Part shown: positions 24,952 to 34,809 of the stretch, in pieces
Position numbering within the stretch: position 1 is the stretch's first letter
Layout of the letters: every line of letters begins with the position of its first letter
DNA from: Pseudomonadota bacterium
GTDB lineage: Bacteria; Pseudomonadota; Alphaproteobacteria; Micropepsales; Micropepsaceae
DNA: 64,000 nucleotides
Direction of reading: 5' to 3'
Assembly: GCA_018241025.1 (NCBI GenBank)
Contig: JAFEEQ010000015.1
Span: forward strand, 62,001-126,000
Translations under genes and position numbers: made by a program
The notes under the pieces: generated by a model
Told to the model about the DNA's origin: nothing
Seen by the model: the letters and a program-made list of their open reading frames with translations, nothing else
Database searches by the model: none

Positions 24952-25734
24952 TCAGATTTCCAGTTCGGCCCAGATCGGAACGTGATCGGAGGGCTTTTCG
25001 CGGCCGCGGACCTGCTTGTCGATGGCGGAGCGCTTGAGCCGGTCTGCGGCCTGGGGCGAGAGCAGGATGTGATCGATGCGGATGCCGTGGTCCTTCTGCC
25101 AGGCACCGGCCATGTAATCCCAGAAGGTGTACTGGTTGGGCTGCGCGTCGCAGGCACGGAAGGCGTCGGTGTAGCCCAGGTATTCGATCTTGCGCAGTGC
25201 GGCGCGCGACTCGGGTTGGAATAGCGCATCCTTCATCCAGGCTTTGGGATCGTAGCAATCCTCGGGCTGCGGGATGACGTTGAAATCGCCCATCAGCGCA
25301 ACGGGCTCTTCGGAGGCGAGCAACTCTTTGGCGCGGCTGTTCAGGCGCTCGAGCCAGGCGAGCTTGTAGGCGAATTTTTCGGTGCCGATGGGGTTGCCGT
25401 TGGGGGCGTAGATCGAGGCGACGCGGAGCGTGCCTTTTTCGCCGGGGATGACGGCTTCCATGTACCGGGAGTGGTTGTCCTCGTCATCGCCGGGCAGGCG
25501 CGGCGTGACATCTTCCATCGGGCGTTTCGACAGGATGGCGACGCCGTTATAGCTCTTCTGTCCGTGTACGGAGCAATTATAGCCGAGGGCCTCGAACGCC
25601 TCGCGCGGGAACTGCTCGTCCTGGCACTTCAGTTCCTGGAGGCAGACGACGTCGGGATCGGCTTCCTTGAGCCACTGGGTCGCCGCCTCGACGCGGATAC
25701 GGATGGAGTTGACGTTCCAGGTGGCGATCTTCAT
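24952..25734 (-). CDS. xthA: Exodeoxyribonuclease III
   Basis: 260 residues. Class II AP endonuclease and 3'-exonuclease of base excision repair. Motifs run in order: KIATWNVNSIR, VCLQELK with the metal Glu, SYNGVAILSK, GDFNVIP and the C-terminal SDHVPIWAEL with the catalytic Asp-His. Size matches the family. It has its own upstream space of 97 bases from erpA on the same strand. Nothing odd. Confidence 0.95.
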   Translation of the reverse strand: MKIATWNVNSIRIRVEAATQWLKEADPDVVCLQELKCQDEQFPREAFEALGYNCSVHGQKSYNGVAILSKRPMEDVTPRLPGDDEDNHSRYMEAVIPGEKGTLRVASIYAPNGNPIGTEKFAYKLAWLERLNSRAKELLASEEPVALMGDFNVIPQPEDCYDPKAWMKDALFQPESRAALRKIEYLGYTDAFRACDAQPNQYTFWDYMAGAWQKDHGIRIDHILLSPQAADRLKRSAIDKQVRGREKPSDHVPIWAELEI

Positions 25735-25831
25735 GGGGGCTCTACTGTTTGTAGCCCGCGCCGGGCCGGATACATCGTACTGTTTTCGAGATCTCGAGCT
25801 TATCGGACTCCATTGAGGAATTTCGGGCCAG

Positions 25832-26173
25832 CTAGACCGAGAAGCTTGTCCCGCAGCCGCAACTCGACTGGGCGTTGGGGTTGTTGACCTTGAAGGCCGC
25901 GCCGATCAGGTCGTTCGAGAAATCGATTTCGGCACCTTTCAGGAAGGCGAGGCTGACAGGATCGATCAGCACCGTCGCCCCGTCGCGCTCGACGACGAGG
26001 TCGTCGTCCATGCGCTGGTCGTCGAGGGCGAAATTGTACTGAAAGCCCGAGCAGCCGCCGCCGGTCACGGCGAGGCGCAGCATGGTCGGGGCGGGTTCCG
26101 CGTTCAGGATCTCCGCGATGCGCCGGGCGGCGCGGGCGGAAACGGTCACGGGCAGGGCGGTCTCGATGGTCAT
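25832..26173 (-). CDS. erpA: Iron-sulfur cluster insertion protein ErpA
   Basis: 113 residues, A-type carrier that delivers [Fe-S] clusters to client enzymes. The three cluster-binding cysteines are present: GGGCSGFQY and C-terminal SSCGCGTSF. The N-terminus is short, as in ErpA/IscA. It is divergent from the VapBC module; in relatives this gene is often divergent from dgt directly, so the toxin module looks inserted between them. Confidence 0.93.
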   Translation of the reverse strand: MTIETALPVTVSARAARRIAEILNAEPAPTMLRLAVTGGGCSGFQYNFALDDQRMDDDLVVERDGATVLIDPVSLAFLKGAEIDFSNDLIGAAFKVNNPNAQSSCGCGTSFSV

Positions 26174-26230
26174 GGAGCCTATCTAGTACTTCGCAAAAGG
26201 CTAAAAAAGGGGTGGCACAGACCTTGTCCA

Positions 26231-26260
26231 CCTTGTATATACGTATTCGTATATACAAGG
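26231..26260. promoter_or_regulatory. VapB operator palindrome
   Basis: A perfect inverted repeat: CCTTGTATATACG (26231-26243), spacer TATT, then its exact complement (26248-26260). It lies 10 bases before the GTG start of vapB and contains TATA-rich sequence that could be the -10 box. This is the layout of a VapB/VapBC autoregulatory operator. Confidence 0.8.
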
Positions 26261-26270
26261 TAGGTGTGCC

Positions 26271-26489
26271 GTGGCGAAGGCGAAGCTCTTTAAATCGGGA
26301 AACAGCCTGGCCCTTCGCCTGCCGAAGGAGTTCCGCATGAGTGGCGACGAGGTCGAAATTTTCCGTCGCGGCGACGAAATCGTGCTCCGTGACAAGCCCC
26401 GGACTTTGAAGGATGCCTTCGACATACTCGCGGACCTCAACACATTCGAGCGCAAGGACACGCCGCCGCAGAAGCGCAAGGGCCTCTGA
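26271..26489 (+). CDS. vapB: AbrB/MazE-type antitoxin VapB
   Basis: 72 residues. The N-terminal swapped-hairpin domain KAKLFKSGNSLALRLPKEF, with DEVEIFRRGDEIVL, is the SpoVT/AbrB-like DNA-binding fold of VapB; the C-terminal tail (LKDAFDIL and on) would bind and block the toxin. It starts with GTG, ten bases after the perfect palindrome it probably binds. The toxin gene follows after three bases. Confidence 0.9.
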   Translation: MAKAKLFKSGNSLALRLPKEFRMSGDEVEIFRRGDEIVLRDKPRTLKDAFDILADLNTFERKDTPPQKRKGL

Positions 26490-26492
26490 GCT

Positions 26493-26894
26493 TTGCGGTA
26501 CATGCTCGACACCAATATCTGTATCTACATCCGCCAGAAGCGGCCCGCCGAGGTCATGAGGCGCTTCGAGCGGATGTCGGTGGGCGATGCCGGCATTTCC
26601 GTCATTACCTACGGCGAGTTGCGCTATGGAGCCGAGAAAAGCGCGGCGCCCGCCGCAAATCTGAAGCGGCTGCAGGATCTGGTCAGGCTCATCCCGGTGT
26701 TGCCGCTTTCGGCGACAGCAGGCGAGCGCTACGGCGAGATTCGGGCTGCGCTGGAGCAGGGCGGACAGATGATCGGCAACAACGATCTGTGGATCGCCGC
26801 GCACGCGAAGGATGCGGGACTGACGCTGGTCTCGAACAACGAACGCGAGTTCAAGCGCGTGCCGGGCCTGAAGGTGGAGAACTGGGTCGCGTGA
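26493..26894 (+). CDS. vapC: PIN-domain ribonuclease toxin VapC
   Basis: 133 residues with the PIN active-site acids: YMLDTNICIY (first Asp), a Glu in TYGELRYGAE, then NNDLWIAAHA (two Asp positions region). VapC toxins cut specific RNAs such as initiator tRNA. The likely start is TTG, because it yields MRYMLDTN, the usual VapC beginning; an ATG three codons later is the alternative. It is co-transcribed with the antitoxin. dgt follows 45 bases later on the same strand. Confidence 0.9.
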   Translation: MRYMLDTNICIYIRQKRPAEVMRRFERMSVGDAGISVITYGELRYGAEKSAAPAANLKRLQDLVRLIPVLPLSATAGERYGEIRAALEQGGQMIGNNDLWIAAHAKDAGLTLVSNNEREFKRVPGLKVENWVA

Positions 26895-26939
26895 TGGGGT
26901 CTTCGCCGCCTGCCGCGCCAGCGCACGGACGACAATCGA

Positions 26940-28142
26940 ATGCCTGACCAAGCTCCCGGCCACCTTATTCCGCCGCTGTACGCGCCGCCTTCGGCGCGAG
27001 CGGTTTATGCGACGGTGCCGGCTATCAGTCGCGGACGGTTCCATGCCGAGCCGGAGAGTGCGACGCGGACCTGCTATCAGCGTGATCGCGACCGGATCAT
27101 CCATTCGGCAGCGTTCCGGCGTCTCAAGCACAAGACCCAGGTCTTTGTGCAGCATGAGGGCGACTATTACCGCACGCGGCTGACGCATTCGCTGGAAGTG
27201 GCGCAGATCGCGCGCTCGCTGGCGCGGGTGCTCGCACTGGACGAGGATCTCGCCGAGGCGCTGGCGCTGGCGCACGATCTCGGCCACACCCCGTTCGGCC
27301 ATGCCGGCGAGGATGCGCTGAGCGCGGTCACGGCGGATTTCGGCGGCTTCGATCACAATGCGCACGGTCTGAGGCTGGTGACCAAGCTGGAGCATCGCTA
27401 TGCCGAATTCGACGGCCTCAACCTGACCTGGGAAACCCTCGAGGGTCTGGTGAAGCACAATGGTCCGCTGCATCCGCCGCTGGCAGGACCGATCCGGTCT
27501 TTCGATGCGCGCTGGAATCTCGACCTAGCGCATTGGTCGTCGCTGGAGGCGCAGATCGCCTCGCTGGCCGACGACATCGCCTATGTGAACCACGATATCG
27601 ATGACGGGCTGCGCGCCGAGCTCTTCTCGATCGCGGATCTCGAGGGCGCGCCGTTGGCCGGGCCGCATGTTCGGGCGATCCGTGCGCGTTTCGGGACCAT
27701 CGAATTGGGCCGCTTCATCGGCGAACTCGTCCGTGTACTGATGAGTGTAATGGTCGACGACCTGCTGGCCGAGACCAGACGGCGTATCTCCGCGGCGCAT
27801 CCGGCGGCGGCGGCCGACGTGCGCGGCCAGGGCGGGGGGCTGGTGGCGTTCAGCCCTGCGGTCGCCGGCGACGTCGCGGCGATCAAGCGGTTCCTGTTCG
27901 CCCATATGTATCGCCATCCCCGGGTGATGGTTCCGGTCAACCGGGCCAAGGGTGTCATTTCGGACCTGTTCGCCGCGTTCAGCGCCGATCCGGCGAAGAT
28001 GCCGCCGGACTGGGCGGCTGCCTGCGGCGCCCCCGGAGATTCGACGACCGGGGGAGTAGTCCGCGATTACATTGCCGGGATGACGGACCGCTATGCCCTG
28101 GCCGAATACCGCCGGGTCACGGGCCGGGAAATCGAGCTTTAG
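26940..28142 (+). CDS. dgt: Deoxyguanosinetriphosphate triphosphohydrolase-like protein
   Basis: 400 residues, HD-domain dNTPase that cleaves dNTPs to deoxynucleoside and triphosphate. HD motif ligands are in TRLTHSLEVAQ, AHDLGHTPFGHAGE and a later Asp in SLADDIAYVNHD. The N-terminal RDRDRIIHSAAFRRLKHKTQVF is typical of the family. The length matches the type 2 Dgt of Alphaproteobacteria. The next genes on this strand (SPOR, nagZ, scpA, scpB) often follow dgt in this class, usually with argS in between; argS is absent here. Confidence 0.93.
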   Translation: MPDQAPGHLIPPLYAPPSARAVYATVPAISRGRFHAEPESATRTCYQRDRDRIIHSAAFRRLKHKTQVFVQHEGDYYRTRLTHSLEVAQIARSLARVLALDEDLAEALALAHDLGHTPFGHAGEDALSAVTADFGGFDHNAHGLRLVTKLEHRYAEFDGLNLTWETLEGLVKHNGPLHPPLAGPIRSFDARWNLDLAHWSSLEAQIASLADDIAYVNHDIDDGLRAELFSIADLEGAPLAGPHVRAIRARFGTIELGRFIGELVRVLMSVMVDDLLAETRRRISAAHPAAAADVRGQGGGLVAFSPAVAGDVAAIKRFLFAHMYRHPRVMVPVNRAKGVISDLFAAFSADPAKMPPDWAAACGAPGDSTTGGVVRDYIAGMTDRYALAEYRRVTGREIEL

Positions 28143-28222
28143 GGCGGCTCGGGCGACTACTTAGCGCCATGATTCGGGCGCTCATGGGTGCTAAATTAAC
28201 CGTCCAGATTCGGAGCCGGGAC

Positions 28223-29050
28223 ATGGCCAACTACGACAGATCGGACGACGTGCGGGTATTCGACGGCGGCGACGACGAGGAAGATGTCGAAAGCTCGCGC
28301 CTGCCGCTGCTCATCGTCATTGCGCTGTTCGTCATTGCCGCGTTCGGCGCCGTGGTCTGGCTCGCCTATCAGCGCGGCGTGGCACAGGGCCATTCCGACG
28401 TTCCGCGCGTGATCGCGGCCGAGCCGGGCCCGGCGCGGACTGCACCGGAAAATCCCGGCGGCACGCCGACGCCCTATACCGGCCTCAAGATTTACCAGCA
28501 GCCTGCGCCGTCGGATGCTGAAAGCGACGCCGATGCAGCGCCGTCCGAGACGGCGACAGCGCCTGTCACGCCGGCGGCCAAGCCGGCCGCGCCAGAAGCA
28601 AAACCGGTCCAGTCGCCTGCCGCCGCACCGAAGCCGGCTGCCATGACACCCGAAACCAAGCCGCAGACGCCGCCGGCAACCAAACCGGCAACGGCCATGG
28701 AAACGAAGCCCGCGGCTCCGCCGCCTACGAAACCCGTGGCTGTCGAGACCAAGCCGGTTACCGCACCGCCCGCCAAGTCCGAGGCGGCACCGGCCGCACC
28801 CGCAACGGGCGGCAGCCTGCTTCAGATCGGTTCCTACAAGTCCGAGGCCGATGCGAAGACTGCCTGGGCGGCATACCGCGCCAAGCATGCTTCGCTGGTC
28901 GGTGGTCTCTCGACCGATATCCAGAAGGTCGATCTCGGCGCGAAGGGAACATGGTACCGGTTGCGGATCGTTGCGGGCTCGAAACCCGAGGCGGCATCGC
29001 TTTGCAGCAAGCTCGTCGCCGATGGCGGGGCGTGCATTCCGGCGCGATAG
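28223..29050 (+). CDS. SPOR domain-containing membrane protein
   Basis: 275 residues. An acidic cytoplasmic N-terminus of about 25 residues, one transmembrane helix (about 27-48), a long low-complexity linker rich in Pro, Ala, Lys and Thr with repeated KPA-type units (about 75-195), and a C-terminal SPOR domain (about 200-275) starting at LLQIGSYKSEADA. SPOR domains bind denuded peptidoglycan glycan at the division site, so a role at the septum is likely. I start at MANYDRSDD. nagZ follows after seven bases. Confidence 0.88.
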   Translation: MANYDRSDDVRVFDGGDDEEDVESSRLPLLIVIALFVIAAFGAVVWLAYQRGVAQGHSDVPRVIAAEPGPARTAPENPGGTPTPYTGLKIYQQPAPSDAESDADAAPSETATAPVTPAAKPAAPEAKPVQSPAAAPKPAAMTPETKPQTPPATKPATAMETKPAAPPPTKPVAVETKPVTAPPAKSEAAPAAPATGGSLLQIGSYKSEADAKTAWAAYRAKHASLVGGLSTDIQKVDLGAKGTWYRLRIVAGSKPEAASLCSKLVADGGACIPAR

Positions 29051-29057
29051 CATCCCG

Positions 29058-30074
29058 GTGACACGCGCGCGCGCGATATTCGGATGTGCCGGCGCCGATC
29101 TGGAACCGGCCGAGGCCGAATTCTTTCGCCGGGTGCAGCCCTGGGGCTTCATCCTGTTCGCACGCAATGTCGTCGATCGCGACCAGCTGCGGCGCTTCAC
29201 GGCGGCGCTTCGCGCGACGATCGACGATCCGCTCGCTCCGATCCTGATCGACCAGGAGGGCGGGCGCGTCGCGCGGCTGAAGCCGCCGCACTGGAAGGAA
29301 CGGCCGGCCGCCGCACGCTTCGGTGCTCTCTATGCCGAGAACCATGAGGCGGCACTCGAAGCCGTGTATCTCAACGCAAGGCTGATCGCGCATGACCTGC
29401 ACGAGATGGGGATCAATGCCGATTGCCTTCCGGTTCTCGACGTTCCGGTCGCCGGCGCCGATGCGGTGATCGGCGATCGCGCTTTCGCCACCGATCCTTC
29501 GGCGATCATCGACCTCGGCCGCGCCCAGATGGAAGGGTTAACGGAGGGCGGCGTCCTGCCGGTGATGAAGCATGTTCCGGGGCATGGCCGCGCCAACGCC
29601 GATTCGCATCACGCATTGCCGCGGGTTCCAACAGTCGCCGAAGAGCTCAGCGCCACCGATTTCGTGACTTTTCGCAGTCTCAACACCTGTCCGATGGCGA
29701 TGACGGCACATGTGGTTTACGAAGCCATCGATCCGCAGCGCCCTGCGACTACGAGCCCGAAAGTGATTCGCGACGTGATTCGCGGGGAGATCGGCTTCGA
29801 TGGCCTGTTGATATCGGACGATCTTTCCATGAACGCGCTGGACGGGCCCTTGTCGGTGCGTACAAAGGCTGCACAGTTCGCAGGTTGCGATATCGTGCTT
29901 CACTGCAACGGAAAAATGGACGAGATGGCCGAAGTGGCATCGGAAGTGAAACCGCTGGAAGGGCAGGCGCTGCGGCGCGCGGAACACGCGCTGTCGCATC
30001 TCGTCATGCCCGCGGCCTTCGATCCGGCTGCAGCCGAAACGCGGCTGGCCGCGCTGATGGGAGCTCACGCATGA
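29058..30074 (+). CDS. nagZ: Beta-N-acetylhexosaminidase NagZ
   Basis: 338 residues, cytoplasmic glycoside hydrolase family 3 enzyme that removes GlcNAc from muropeptides during peptidoglycan recycling. Motifs: IDQEGGRVARL, MKHVPGHGRANADSHH with the acid/base His-Asp loop, and the nucleophile Asp in LLISDDLSMNAL. The start is GTG; the frame runs open further up inside the SPOR gene but that part is not NagZ-like. The TGA overlaps the scpA ATG. Confidence 0.92.
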   Translation: MTRARAIFGCAGADLEPAEAEFFRRVQPWGFILFARNVVDRDQLRRFTAALRATIDDPLAPILIDQEGGRVARLKPPHWKERPAAARFGALYAENHEAALEAVYLNARLIAHDLHEMGINADCLPVLDVPVAGADAVIGDRAFATDPSAIIDLGRAQMEGLTEGGVLPVMKHVPGHGRANADSHHALPRVPTVAEELSATDFVTFRSLNTCPMAMTAHVVYEAIDPQRPATTSPKVIRDVIRGEIGFDGLLISDDLSMNALDGPLSVRTKAAQFAGCDIVLHCNGKMDEMAEVASEVKPLEGQALRRAEHALSHLVMPAAFDPAAAETRLAALMGAHA

Positions 30075-30880
30075 GCGATCCGGGCGAGAATTTCGATACG
30101 TTTGACGCCGTCGCGCCGCCGCTCGAAGAAGCTCTGATGGTGCATGTCGACGGCTTCGAAGGGCCGCTCGACCTGCTGCTCACGCTGGCGCGGAACCAGA
30201 AGGTCGATATCGCGAAGATTTCGATCCTGAAACTCGCCGATCAGTATCTCGAGTTCATCGAGTCCGCGAAGAAGATGAATCTCGAGCTCGCGGCCGACTA
30301 TCTCGTGATGGCGGCGTGGCTTGCCTATCTGAAGTCGCGACTGATCCTGCCGCAGCCGCCGAGTGCCGATGGTGAGCCGACGGCGGACGAAATGGCGACG
30401 CGGCTGCGCTGGCGCCTGCAGCGGCTGGAAGCGATGCGCCAGGCGGCGACGCGGCTGATGGCCGGAGACCGTCTCGGCCGCGACGTGTTCGGCCGCGGCG
30501 ATCCGGAACCGGTAAACGTCGTGAAGCTGCGGACCTACAAGGACAGCCTCTACGATCTGCTGTCGGCCTATGCCGTGCAGCGGACCAAGACGCTCGGCGG
30601 CAAGTCTTATGTGCGGCAGCACGCGCCGGTCCTGCTGATCGAGGAAGCGCGGTCGCGGCTCGAGCGGATGCTGGGCAAGATTCCCGACTGGAGCGGTCTC
30701 GACCGGCTCTTGCCCTTCGAATGGTCGGGAGGGCAGCGGCGGCGTTCGGCACTGGCCTCGACGCTTCTTGCCTGCCTGGAGCTTGCCCGCGACGGGCGGA
30801 TCGAGCTTCGCCAGATGGCCGCCTTTGAGCCCGTCTATGTCCGCGACAGGGTCGCGCCAACCGGAGAGGTAAGCCCATGA
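30071..30880 (+). CDS. scpA: Segregation and condensation protein A
   Basis: 269 residues, kleisin that joins the two Smc heads. The N-terminal domain has the family mark VDGFEGPLDLLLTLARNQ and the Smc-neck-binding helices; the C-terminal winged helix (about 200-255) binds the Smc cap. It overlaps nagZ and scpB by ATGA. Smc itself lies about 10 kb to the right in this window. Confidence 0.95.
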   Translation: MSDPGENFDTFDAVAPPLEEALMVHVDGFEGPLDLLLTLARNQKVDIAKISILKLADQYLEFIESAKKMNLELAADYLVMAAWLAYLKSRLILPQPPSADGEPTADEMATRLRWRLQRLEAMRQAATRLMAGDRLGRDVFGRGDPEPVNVVKLRTYKDSLYDLLSAYAVQRTKTLGGKSYVRQHAPVLLIEEARSRLERMLGKIPDWSGLDRLLPFEWSGGQRRRSALASTLLACLELARDGRIELRQMAAFEPVYVRDRVAPTGEVSP

Positions 30881-31626
30881 GTGGAGTTGCCCGCCTCGTC
30901 GCCAAGATTGAAACCGAAATGGGAGTGGAAGTGGATCAGGAGGGGGCCGCAGAGACGGTGGAGGCGCCGGCCGCAGAGGCTGTGGGCGTGAACCCCGAGC
31001 ATGTCCGCATGACCGAGGCGTTGCTCTTCGCAGCCGGTGAGCCGCTGGACACAAAGGCGCTGGCGACATCTCTGCCGGAGGGCGTGGACGTGAAGGCGAT
31101 CCTCGCCGAGCTTCAACAGATGTACGAGAAGCGCGGCGTAACCCTCTCGAATGTTGCCGGAAAATGGCAATTCCGCACGGCGCCCGATCTCGCCTTCCTG
31201 CTCCGCAAGGAACAGCCGGAGCAGCGCCGCCTGTCGCGGGCGGCGATCGAGACGCTTGCCATCATCGCCTATCACCAGCCGGTGACCCGGGCCGAGATCG
31301 AGGACATCCGCGGCGTGATGCTGTCCAAGGGCACGCTCGACGTGCTGATGGAGATCGGCTGGGTGAAGATCCGCGGCCGCAAGCGCACCCCGGGCCGTCC
31401 CGTGACCTTCGGCACGACCGAGGCCTTCCTGGTCCAGTTCGGGCTGGAGAGCGTGAACCACCTGCCGGGCGTCGACGAGCTCAAGGCCGCCGGCTTCCTG
31501 GAAGCGATCCCGCCGGCGGGCTTCGACGTGCCGAACCCGAGCGACGAGCTGGGACCCGACGAGGACCCGTATATCGAAGGTGAAGAGGTCCAGGAACTCG
31601 CGACGGGCGGGCCGGAGCTGGGTTAG
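30877..31626 (+). CDS. scpB: Segregation and condensation protein B
   Basis: 249 residues. Two winged-helix domains: the first from MTEALLFAAGEPLD, the second with LAIIAYHQPVTRAEIEDIRGV and GRPVTFGTTEAFL. ScpB dimers bind the middle of ScpA. The N-terminus is an acidic extension of about 40 residues and the C-terminus an acidic tail. The ATGA start overlaps scpA; the stop overlaps the convergent rnd gene by four bases. The tatABC genes that often follow in relatives are absent. Confidence 0.94.
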   Translation: MSGVARLVAKIETEMGVEVDQEGAAETVEAPAAEAVGVNPEHVRMTEALLFAAGEPLDTKALATSLPEGVDVKAILAELQQMYEKRGVTLSNVAGKWQFRTAPDLAFLLRKEQPEQRRLSRAAIETLAIIAYHQPVTRAEIEDIRGVMLSKGTLDVLMEIGWVKIRGRKRTPGRPVTFGTTEAFLVQFGLESVNHLPGVDELKAAGFLEAIPPAGFDVPNPSDELGPDEDPYIEGEEVQELATGGPELG

Positions 31627-32777
31627 TCCTCCAGCTCTACAATCACCGCTTCGCCTTTTTCGAGGGCGATGGCGAGGTCGCCTTTGCGCAGGGCGAGCGC
31701 GTCGTTGCCGAAGACCTTTGCGCGCCAGCCGTGCAAGGCGGGGACGCCTTCGTCCTCTTCGGCGGCAAGACGCTCGATATCGTCGGCATTGGCGATGAGG
31801 CGTGGGGCGACGCCGACGGCTTCGGCGCGCAGGCGCAGCAGGGTCTTGAGCAGATCGACGGCCGCCTGGCTCGGTTCGCGGCGGCGGCGCGGGCGGTCGT
31901 GCTCGATCGGCTCGGGCGGCTTGGCGTTGCGGCCTTCCTCGATGGCTTCCATCAGCCCCTTGCCGAGGCGCGAGCCGGCGAAACCCTTGGGCACGGCGCG
32001 GATGCGTTCGAGTGCATCGGCATCGGCAGGCGGATGGGCGGCGATTTCCATCAGCGCCTCGTCCTTCAGGACGCGGCCGCGCGGGATGTCGCGGATCTGG
32101 GCCTCGCGTTCGCGCCACGCAGCAATGGCGGCGATCATCGCGAGGAAGCGCTTGTTGCCGGTGCGCGGTTTCAGCCGCTTCCAGGCGCTTTCCGGACTAA
32201 GCTCGTAGAGCGCCGGGTCCTGCAGGGCGGAGATTTCCTCGGCAACCCATTCGGAACGGCCGGTCTTCTCAAGCTCCTTCTTCAGGTACTCGTAGATCGT
32301 GCGCAGATGGGTGACGTCGCCGATGGCGTAGTCGAGCTGCTTCTGGCTCAGCGGGCGACGCGACCAGTCGGTGAAGCGGGACGACTTGTCGATCTCGACA
32401 TGGGCGATCTTGCGGCAGAGCGTTTCATAGGATGCGGCATCGCCGAAGCCGGCGACCATCGCGGCGATCTGCGAGTCGAACAGCGGGTGCGGCGTGAGCC
32501 CGCCCTGGTGATGGAAGATCTCGATGTCCTGACGCGAAGCGTGCAGCACCTTCACGATGTCGGGGCGCTTCAGGAGCTCATAGAACGGCGCGAGATCGAT
32601 GCCCTCGGCGAGGGGATCGACGATGGCCTCGATGCCGGGTGCCGCCACCTGGATCAGGCAGAGCTTCGGCCAATAGGTCTGGTCGCGCATGAACTCGGTG
32701 TCCAGCGCGAGATAGGGGGCGCCCCCAAGGTCGGCAACGAGCGACCGGACGCCGTCGGTGGTCTCCACAATCCGCAT
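31623..32777 (-). CDS. rnd: Ribonuclease D
   Basis: 384 residues, 3'-5' exoribonuclease for tRNA and other small RNA ends. DEDDy catalytic acids: [21 protein letters not shown] and the Tyr-Asp of YAIGDVTHL. An HRDC domain follows (about 205-290) and the C-terminal third is a second HRDC-like region. It lies 40 bases downstream of the phosphatase gene on the same strand and overlaps the scpB end by four bases. Confidence 0.94.
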   Translation of the reverse strand: MRIVETTDGVRSLVADLGGAPYLALDTEFMRDQTYWPKLCLIQVAAPGIEAIVDPLAEGIDLAPFYELLKRPDIVKVLHASRQDIEIFHHQGGLTPHPLFDSQIAAMVAGFGDAASYETLCRKIAHVEIDKSSRFTDWSRRPLSQKQLDYAIGDVTHLRTIYEYLKKELEKTGRSEWVAEEISALQDPALYELSPESAWKRLKPRTGNKRFLAMIAAIAAWREREAQIRDIPRGRVLKDEALMEIAAHPPADADALERIRAVPKGFAGSRLGKGLMEAIEEGRNAKPPEPIEHDRPRRRREPSQAAVDLLKTLLRLRAEAVGVAPRLIANADDIERLAAEEDEGVPALHGWRAKVFGNDALALRKGDLAIALEKGEAVIVELED

Positions 32778-32817
32778 GGGGATCGTGATAGCGGATTCGC
32801 CGGAGCGATGCGCGCGG

Positions 32818-34686
32818 CTATTTCGCCTTCAGGCCCACGATCCGGCCGGGAATTCCGGCGGCGTCGAAGTAGCGGCGGCCGTCGGCCTCCTGGTATTCGA
32901 GGATCGTCCGCACCCCGGCCGGACCGGGCGAGGCGGCGAGGACCTTGGCGGTGAACGGCACCGGCTTGCCGCCTGCCAGGGCTTCCGTAGCGGGACGGCC
33001 GGTGAGGGTGCCGGGACCGGACAGGGTTATCCCCAGGATGTGGGCGACGGTCGGGGCGATGTCGGCATTGGAAACCGGTGCCGGATCGGCGAAGCGCTTT
33101 TTGAAGTCGGGGCCGATGGCGGCCATGAAGTTGCGGGTGTCGGCCCGGCTGAAGCTGCCGTGCATGCCCTGGCCGGTGTGGAGGCCGGTATCGGCAATCT
33201 CGACGGCGCAGAGCAGGGGAGCCAGCTTGCACTCCTTGGCGAGGAAGGAGCGGAAGCCGACCACGATGGAAGGCTGCGGAACGGTCGAGGAACCGATGAG
33301 ATTCACCGCGCTCATCGGCAGGGCGCCGGGGAAGTCCTTCTCGTGGCCCTTGAGCAGGGCATCGTTGACGAACAGCGAGCCGACATAGGGCGCCTTCACC
33401 AGGCCAGCGTAGATCTTCACGGCGACGCCTTCCGGATCGTCGCCGCGGGCATAGATGAAGTCGCTGCCGCCGTTGGCTGCGACGATGGCTGCCGGCTTGT
33501 CCGCCGTCCTGCCGATGATCGCGTTGCCGCCAGCCGGACGGTCACCGTCTTCGCGAACCAGCGGAGTGTTGGCGCGGTCGATGTCGAAGATCGGCATGCC
33601 GAGCCAGTCGGCAACGTCGAGCGCAACGAAGCCCGGCGGCATGGCGGCGGGCGGGGTCATGCCGCTGCCGTCCGGAATGCCTTTGGCGATAGTCGAGAAG
33701 CCGTGATCGGCGGTGACGAAGACATCTGTGCTGTCGGCGAGGCCGTTGGTCTTCAGTGCGCGCAGGATCGCGGCGAGCTGGAAATCCGCGTTGGCGATGG
33801 CGGTCTGCGCCGTCGGGCTGTTGATGCCCGGAACGATGTTGCCCTCGCTGTCGATGGCGCTGTGCTGGGTGGCGTCGGGATCGCGCGACCAGACGAGGAT
33901 GACGAAGGGCTTGCCGTTGTCCTTGAGGTCGGGGATCAACGCTTGGGCCGCGACGGATGTCAGCCAGCCTTGCTGTGCCAGGTTCGGTGCGCTGGTGAGG
34001 GCCGGGCGGTCGTCTCCGGTCGCGGAGAAGGCTTCGGCATTGAGCATCCCGTGCAGTGTCGGACCCTGTGTCGGTGTGCCGTCGAAATTGTTCGGCCGGT
34101 TGATCGCGTCGTCGATCATCACGCCGAGCGGATCGTCGACCCGCGCATTCTTGGCATCGAGTGCCGGCAGGTTCTGGATCGCGGCCGGACCCTTCTTGCC
34201 GAGGACGGCGACGTTGTAGCCGGCGGCGCGTGCCGCCATGAGAAGCGTCTGCTGGCCCATATAGCCGTCGCCGAACGCCGCCTTGACCTCGCGCAGGACG
34301 CAGTCGTCTTCGAGGAATGTCACGATGACGTTCATCTTGCAGACGATCGGTCGGTCGAAGAGCAGCGTGTTGGCGTAGTCGCCGGTGTCGCCGAGATAAT
34401 GGCCCGAAGCGATGGCCGAGGCATTGGCCGTCGTCACTGTCGGATACATGGCGTGGGTGTTGGTGAAGTCCACGCCTTCCTTCTTGATCCGGTAGAGGGT
34501 GGGCGCGACATCCGGAGTGACGCTGTCGTAGCGCAGGCCGTCGGCGACGAAGATGACGATGTTGTGGGGTGCGGATGCCGCTGCGGCGACCGGAGCAGGG
34601 TGGCGCGGCTTGGCAGGCTTGGCCGTCGCAGGCAGGAGGGAGCAGAGGCTGAAGGCGGCGAGGACGGCAAGGCGCAAGCGAAGCAT
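32818..34686 (-). CDS. Secreted type I phosphodiesterase/alkaline phosphatase superfamily protein
   Basis: 622 residues. A signal peptide (hydrophobic core [17 protein letters not shown]) sends it to the periplasm. Metal and nucleophile region: [10 protein letters not shown], then [17 protein letters not shown] with the Thr that would carry the phosphate; TADHGFST and a late [10 protein letters not shown] supply Asp-His pairs. This is the nucleotide pyrophosphatase/phosphodiesterase-like branch, likely a zinc phosphodiesterase; substrate unknown. It is divergent from aspS (123-base gap) and 40 bases upstream of rnd. Confidence 0.85.
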   Translation of the reverse strand: MLRLRLAVLAAFSLCSLLPATAKPAKPRHPAPVAAAASAPHNIVIFVADGLRYDSVTPDVAPTLYRIKKEGVDFTNTHAMYPTVTTANASAIASGHYLGDTGDYANTLLFDRPIVCKMNVIVTFLEDDCVLREVKAAFGDGYMGQQTLLMAARAAGYNVAVLGKKGPAAIQNLPALDAKNARVDDPLGVMIDDAINRPNNFDGTPTQGPTLHGMLNAEAFSATGDDRPALTSAPNLAQQGWLTSVAAQALIPDLKDNGKPFVILVWSRDPDATQHSAIDSEGNIVPGINSPTAQTAIANADFQLAAILRALKTNGLADSTDVFVTADHGFSTIAKGIPDGSGMTPPAAMPPGFVALDVADWLGMPIFDIDRANTPLVREDGDRPAGGNAIIGRTADKPAAIVAANGGSDFIYARGDDPEGVAVKIYAGLVKAPYVGSLFVNDALLKGHEKDFPGALPMSAVNLIGSSTVPQPSIVVGFRSFLAKECKLAPLLCAVEIADTGLHTGQGMHGSFSRADTRNFMAAIGPDFKKRFADPAPVSNADIAPTVAHILGITLSGPGTLTGRPATEALAGGKPVPFTAKVLAASPGPAGVRTILEYQEADGRRYFDAAGIPGRIVGLKAK

Positions 34687-34809
34687 GGCGGAATCCCTTG
34701 GTTCGACGGGTACTTAGACACCCTTTTGCGACAGTTGCACTATGCCCGGACGGGCCTTGACCTGACGCCGCAGACCCGTCAAACACCTGCGTTTTCAAAG
34801 GTTTTCGCC

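Noticed and set aside
28560..28800. Possible repeat array or CRISPR-like pattern in the SPOR gene
   Set aside because: It is the in-frame Pro/Ala/Lys linker, with degenerate units and no spacers.
32758..34809. Upstream extension of aspS by 684 residues
   Set aside because: Antisense to the secreted phosphatase; AspS begins at MHAYRTH with normal size.
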